Source: Caldifarciminota bacterium (lineage in GTDB: Bacteria > Hydrothermota > Tepidihabitantia > SM23-42). Taken from it: a stretch of 35,742 nt of DNA. Positions 33,574 through 35,742 of the stretch are shown here, piece after piece. Numbering within the stretch: the stretch's first letter is position 1; the number at the start of each line of letters is the position of its first letter. The translations under genes and the position numbers were made by a program. The stretch is from positions 1 to 35,742 of the forward strand of contig JAFGPO010000123.1 in NCBI GenBank assembly GCA_016936155.1. Direction: 5' to 3'. The notes under the pieces were generated by a model. It did no database searches and had not been told where the DNA came from. It worked only from the letters and a program-made list of their open reading frames with translations.

Positions 33574-34299
33574 ATGGACTTAAACAAAGACGCTTACGGC
33601 CAAGAAGTATGGGCATTTTTTCAAGGCAAAGAATCATATGAAGTCGTTGAAAGAGATGATGGCTTTATCGGATTGTCAGGAGGTGCACCGGCTTATTTTG
33701 CGGATTTTAAGGATTGGCCAAAAATTGAGAAGCAAGCAATCAAATTAGCCAGAGGTAAAATCCTTGATGTCGGCGCTGGGGCTGGACGCAATTCTCTTTA
33801 TTTGCAGAAGAAAGGTTTTGATGTAATTGCCATAGACAATTCACCACTCGCTATCAAAGTCTGCAAAAAGCGTGGCGTAAAGAAAGCCAAAGTCTTACCT
33901 ATTGAAAAAATCAGCATATTCAAGCCAAATACCTTTGATACAGTTCTTATGTTCGGCAATAACTTCGGATTATTCGGCAGTTACAAGAAAGCCAAAACCT
34001 TACTTAAAAAACTTCATAAAATAACCAGCCCCAGCGCCTTAATACTTGCTGAAAGCAACGATGTTTACAAGACTGATGATCCGGTTCACCTCCAGTATCA
34101 TAAATTCAATGTAAAAAGAGGAAGAATGCCCGGGCAACTTCGCATCAGAATCAGGTTTAAGAAATATATTGGTGATTGGTTTGATTACTTACTTGTTTCG
34201 AAAGACCAGATGAAAGATATTCTAAAAGGTACTGGTTGGAAAGTCAGAAAGTTCATTGATTCTGATAAGTCTATTTACATAGCAGTTATTGAAAAATAA
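33574..34299 (+). CDS. Class I SAM-dependent methyltransferase (cassette-borne)
   Basis: 241 residues from ATG 33574 (MDLNKDAYGQEVWAFFQGKE). SAM-binding motif I ILDVGAGAGRNSLYL, followed by VIAIDNSPLAI (motif II acidic residue) and MFGNNFGLFG. The substrate is unknown. The frame is open further upstream to 33391, but that part is low-complexity and overlaps the presumed cassette boundary, so the shorter start is preferred although no clear leader precedes it. Composition is more AT-rich than the metabolic genes. It is the single gene of putative cassette 1 (33505-34473). Confidence 0.82.
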   Translation: MDLNKDAYGQEVWAFFQGKESYEVVERDDGFIGLSGGAPAYFADFKDWPKIEKQAIKLARGKILDVGAGAGRNSLYLQKKGFDVIAIDNSPLAIKVCKKRGVKKAKVLPIEKISIFKPNTFDTVLMFGNNFGLFGSYKKAKTLLKKLHKITSPSALILAESNDVYKTDDPVHLQYHKFNVKRGRMPGQLRIRIRFKKYIGDWFDYLLVSKDQMKDILKGTGWKVRKFIDSDKSIYIAVIEK

Positions 34300-34379
34300 T
34301 GAACGCTCGCCCGAGAAAACTTGCTCCGCTAACGCTCCGCACCACGCTGCGCTCTCACTCCACTACGTTCCGTTCGGAC

Positions 34380-34479
34380 GCCTAACAAGGGATATACGGT
34401 TCAGCCCTCGGCTCGTGTTTCACCCAAATTTTTCTTCCACTTCGCTCCAGAAAAACTTCGTATATCCCTGACGTTACTA
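34380..34479. other. attC-like recombination site of putative cassette 1
   Basis: It starts with GCCTAAC (34380-34386, matches RYYYAAC), continues with AGGGATATACG (34388-34398), whose perfect inverse CGTATATCCCT is at 34459-34469, and ends with GACGTTACTAG where G/TT is the expected crossover (34473/34474). An inner stem TTTTTCT...AGAAAAA lies in the loop. CGCCTAAC is exactly complementary to GTTAGGCG at the start of the same cassette (33504). The remaining bases 34300-34379, GC-rich with repeated CGCTCCGC-like words, contain no gene. Confidence 0.65.
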
Positions 34480-34535
34480 GCAATTATAAAGAGCCAACGA
34501 AACAGAGATTATTAATGAAATAAAGGAGAATAAAA

Positions 34536-34895
34536 ATGCAGAAAATTTTGATTATCATCAATGACGCACCCTATGGGACTGAGAAAGCATACAACGCTTT
34601 GAGAATGGCTATGACACTTCAAAAAGAACACGGTGACAATGTGGAAATGAAAATTTTCCTACTCGCAGACGCTGTTTTTTGCGGTTTGCCAAACCAAAAC
34701 ACACCAAATGGTTATTACAACATTGAAAGAATGTTAAAGGTTGTTATTAGAAACGGTGGAGAAACAAAAAGTTGTGTGGGGTGTTCAGAAGCACGTGGAA
34801 TTGACAAAATCCCTTTCATTGAAGGTGTAAAATTGAGTAATATGAAAGAATTTGCTCAATGGACTGTTGAGTGCGATAAAGTTCTAACATTCTAA
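34536..34895 (+). CDS. DsrE/DsrF-like family protein
   Basis: 119 residues. The DsrE fold is suggested by KILIIINDAPYGTEKAYNAL, the FLLADAVFCGLPNQ strand-loop and the cysteines in SCVGCSEARG and VECDKVLTF. DsrE-like proteins relay or bind sulfur through cysteine persulfides; its specific role is unknown. AAAGGAG lies about 7 bases before ATG 34536. The methyltransferase starts 2 bases after its stop, so the two are translationally linked and lie in the same putative cassette. AT-rich like its neighbour. Confidence 0.82.
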   Translation: MQKILIIINDAPYGTEKAYNALRMAMTLQKEHGDNVEMKIFLLADAVFCGLPNQNTPNGYYNIERMLKVVIRNGGETKSCVGCSEARGIDKIPFIEGVKLSNMKEFAQWTVECDKVLTF

Positions 34896-34897
34896 AA

Positions 34898-35521
34898 ATG
34901 AACGTCAATCCATTTGACATATTCACTGACGAATACGAAAATTGGTTTAAGGAAAATGAATTAATCTTTCAATCAGAATTACTTGCATTAAAACAAGTTA
35001 TCCCAATTGGTAAAGAAGGAATTGAGATTGGGATTGGAAGCGGAATATTTGCAGAGAAGTTAGACATAAAATTTGGCATTGATCCATCAGAGAAAATGTT
35101 GAATTATGCTACACAAAGAAATTTGAAAGTAAAAAAAGGTTTCGCTGAAAATTTACCATATCCTGATAATAGTTTTGACTTTGCTGCTTTCATAACATCT
35201 ATTTGCTTTGTTGATAATCCGGAAAAAGCAATAAAAGAAGCACATAGGATTATCAAAGACAAAGGCGATTTAATTATTGCTTTTATCGACAAAGAAAGCT
35301 CATTAGGAAAATCGCTTGAACTGGAAAAAAAAGACAGCAAATTTTATAGGCATGCCAAATTCTATTCAGTCAGCGAATTGACTTCAATGATTGTAAATAA
35401 CCTTTTTGAAATAACTGATATTATACAAACACTTACAGAAATAAATTTAAAAATTCCTAAAAATCCAATGAAAGGACACGGAAAAGGAAGTTTCGTTTTG
35501 ATTAAAGGGAGAAAGAAATAA
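34898..35521 (+). CDS. Class I SAM-dependent methyltransferase (type 11/UbiE-like)
   Basis: 207 residues. Motif I GIEIGIGSGIFAEKL, acidic motif GIDPSEKML, and the GFAENLPYPDNSFDFAAF block with the following EAHRIIKDKGDLIIAF are classic for type 11 methyltransferases. Substrate unknown; the adjoining DsrE-like gene suggests a sulfur- or metalloid-linked substrate, which is speculation. It ends 3 bases before the next attC-like site, so cassette 2 would carry two genes. Confidence 0.88.
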   Translation: MNVNPFDIFTDEYENWFKENELIFQSELLALKQVIPIGKEGIEIGIGSGIFAEKLDIKFGIDPSEKMLNYATQRNLKVKKGFAENLPYPDNSFDFAAFITSICFVDNPEKAIKEAHRIIKDKGDLIIAFIDKESSLGKSLELEKKDSKFYRHAKFYSVSELTSMIVNNLFEITDIIQTLTEINLKIPKNPMKGHGKGSFVLIKGRKK

Positions 35522-35524
35522 CAT

Positions 35525-35658
35525 GCTGGTAACAAAGGCTAAAATCAAGCGGGCGGAAAGTGCTGATTTGAAGAGTATTGCGTCTAATAAACTTCATAGT
35601 AATTTGACAGTGATGTGCTCCGAAATGCCCGCCAAATTTTAGCCCCAGCCGTTACCGG
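35525..35658. other. attC-like recombination site of putative cassette 2
   Basis: The 5' core GCTGGTAAC (35525-35533) and 3' core GTTACCGG (35651-35658) enclose perfect inner stems: GGCTAAAAT (35537-35545) with ATTTTAGCC (35636-35644), and GCGGGC (35549-35554) with GCCCGC (35627-35632). GCTGGTAAC is complementary in 8 of 9 bases to GTTACTAGC at 34473, the start of the same cassette. The 5' core does not fit RYYYAAC strictly. Confidence 0.6.
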
Positions 35659-35680
35659 TAAGATTTTGGAGAAGTAAAGA

Positions 35681-35742
35681 ATGATAAGAACAGAAGCCCT
35701 GTCGATTCTTAGATTAGGCAGCCATGAAGAGCAACCTTTGCT
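35681..35742 (+). CDS. Start of an unidentified gene, cut by window end
   Basis: ATG 35681 with GGAG at 35668-35671 opens a frame that runs to the window end (MIRTEALSILRLGSHEEQPL). Too short to identify. By position it would be the first gene of a third cassette or the resumption of chromosome. Confidence 0.45.
   Translation, partial: MIRTEALSILRLGSHEEQPL

Overview
The window is a gene-dense stretch with every recognisable gene on the + strand. It comes from an uncultured, fermentative bacterium. A bacterial host is indicated by a complete glutaminyl-tRNA synthetase (archaea lack this enzyme), Shine-Dalgarno leaders and bacterial operon layout, although the HMG-CoA synthase/thiolase/DUF35 trio is of archaeal type. 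The many imperfect-palindrome repeats between genes recall uncultured candidate-phylum genomes. I cannot name the phylum from sequence alone.

Layout. 1-6300: three acyl-CoA dehydrogenases (the first incomplete and without the usual catalytic Glu), EtfB, EtfA and a soluble two-cluster Fe-S/CCG oxidoreductase, which together form an acyl-CoA oxidation and electron-transfer module. 6305-9481: a tryptophanase/tyrosine phenol-lyase family enzyme and GlnRS. 9478-18955: MeaB-type GTPase, a B12 mutase with isobutyryl-CoA-mutase-type specificity residues, a stand-alone B12-binding subunit, a metallo-beta-lactamase-fold hydrolase, carboxyltransferase, biotin carboxylase, biotin carrier, and a second mutase with genuine methylmalonyl-CoA mutase residues. 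19060-23045: alanine dehydrogenase family protein, CoA-transferase, methylmalonyl-CoA epimerase, methionine gamma-lyase. 23159-27991: archaeal-type HMG-CoA synthase, thiolase and DUF35 protein, then a methylcrotonyl-CoA carboxylase beta subunit. 28004-33095: four-helix-bundle (S23/IVP) gene inside a repeat, cupin, nucleotidyltransferase fragment, SDR, secreted alpha/beta hydrolase, a DUF protein, and a methylglutaconyl-CoA-hydratase-like crotonase. 33132-35742: a 31-bp minisatellite, then an AT-rich region organised like integron gene cassettes.

Together the metabolic genes describe breakdown (or reversible interconversion) of branched-chain amino acids, methionine, aromatic amino acids and alanine. 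Methionine gamma-lyase gives 2-oxobutyrate, whose propionyl-CoA product would pass through the carboxylase, epimerase and mutase to succinyl-CoA. Isobutyryl-CoA could be isomerised to butyryl-CoA. Leucine carbon would pass through methylcrotonyl-CoA carboxylase and methylglutaconyl-CoA hydratase to HMG-CoA. Electrons leave through EtfAB and the Fe-S protein, and the CoA-transferase can recover the thioester.

The most interesting non-genic content is (i) at least four families of intergenic imperfect inverted repeats, one copy of which carries a complete S23-type ORF and another the tail of a GxxExxY gene, which suggests that ORF-less copies are deletion derivatives of small ORF-bearing hairpin elements; (ii) four spacers that end in a small hairpin immediately before the Shine-Dalgarno sequence; and (iii) two integron-like cassettes whose end sequences obey the cassette complementarity rule, with no integrase in view.
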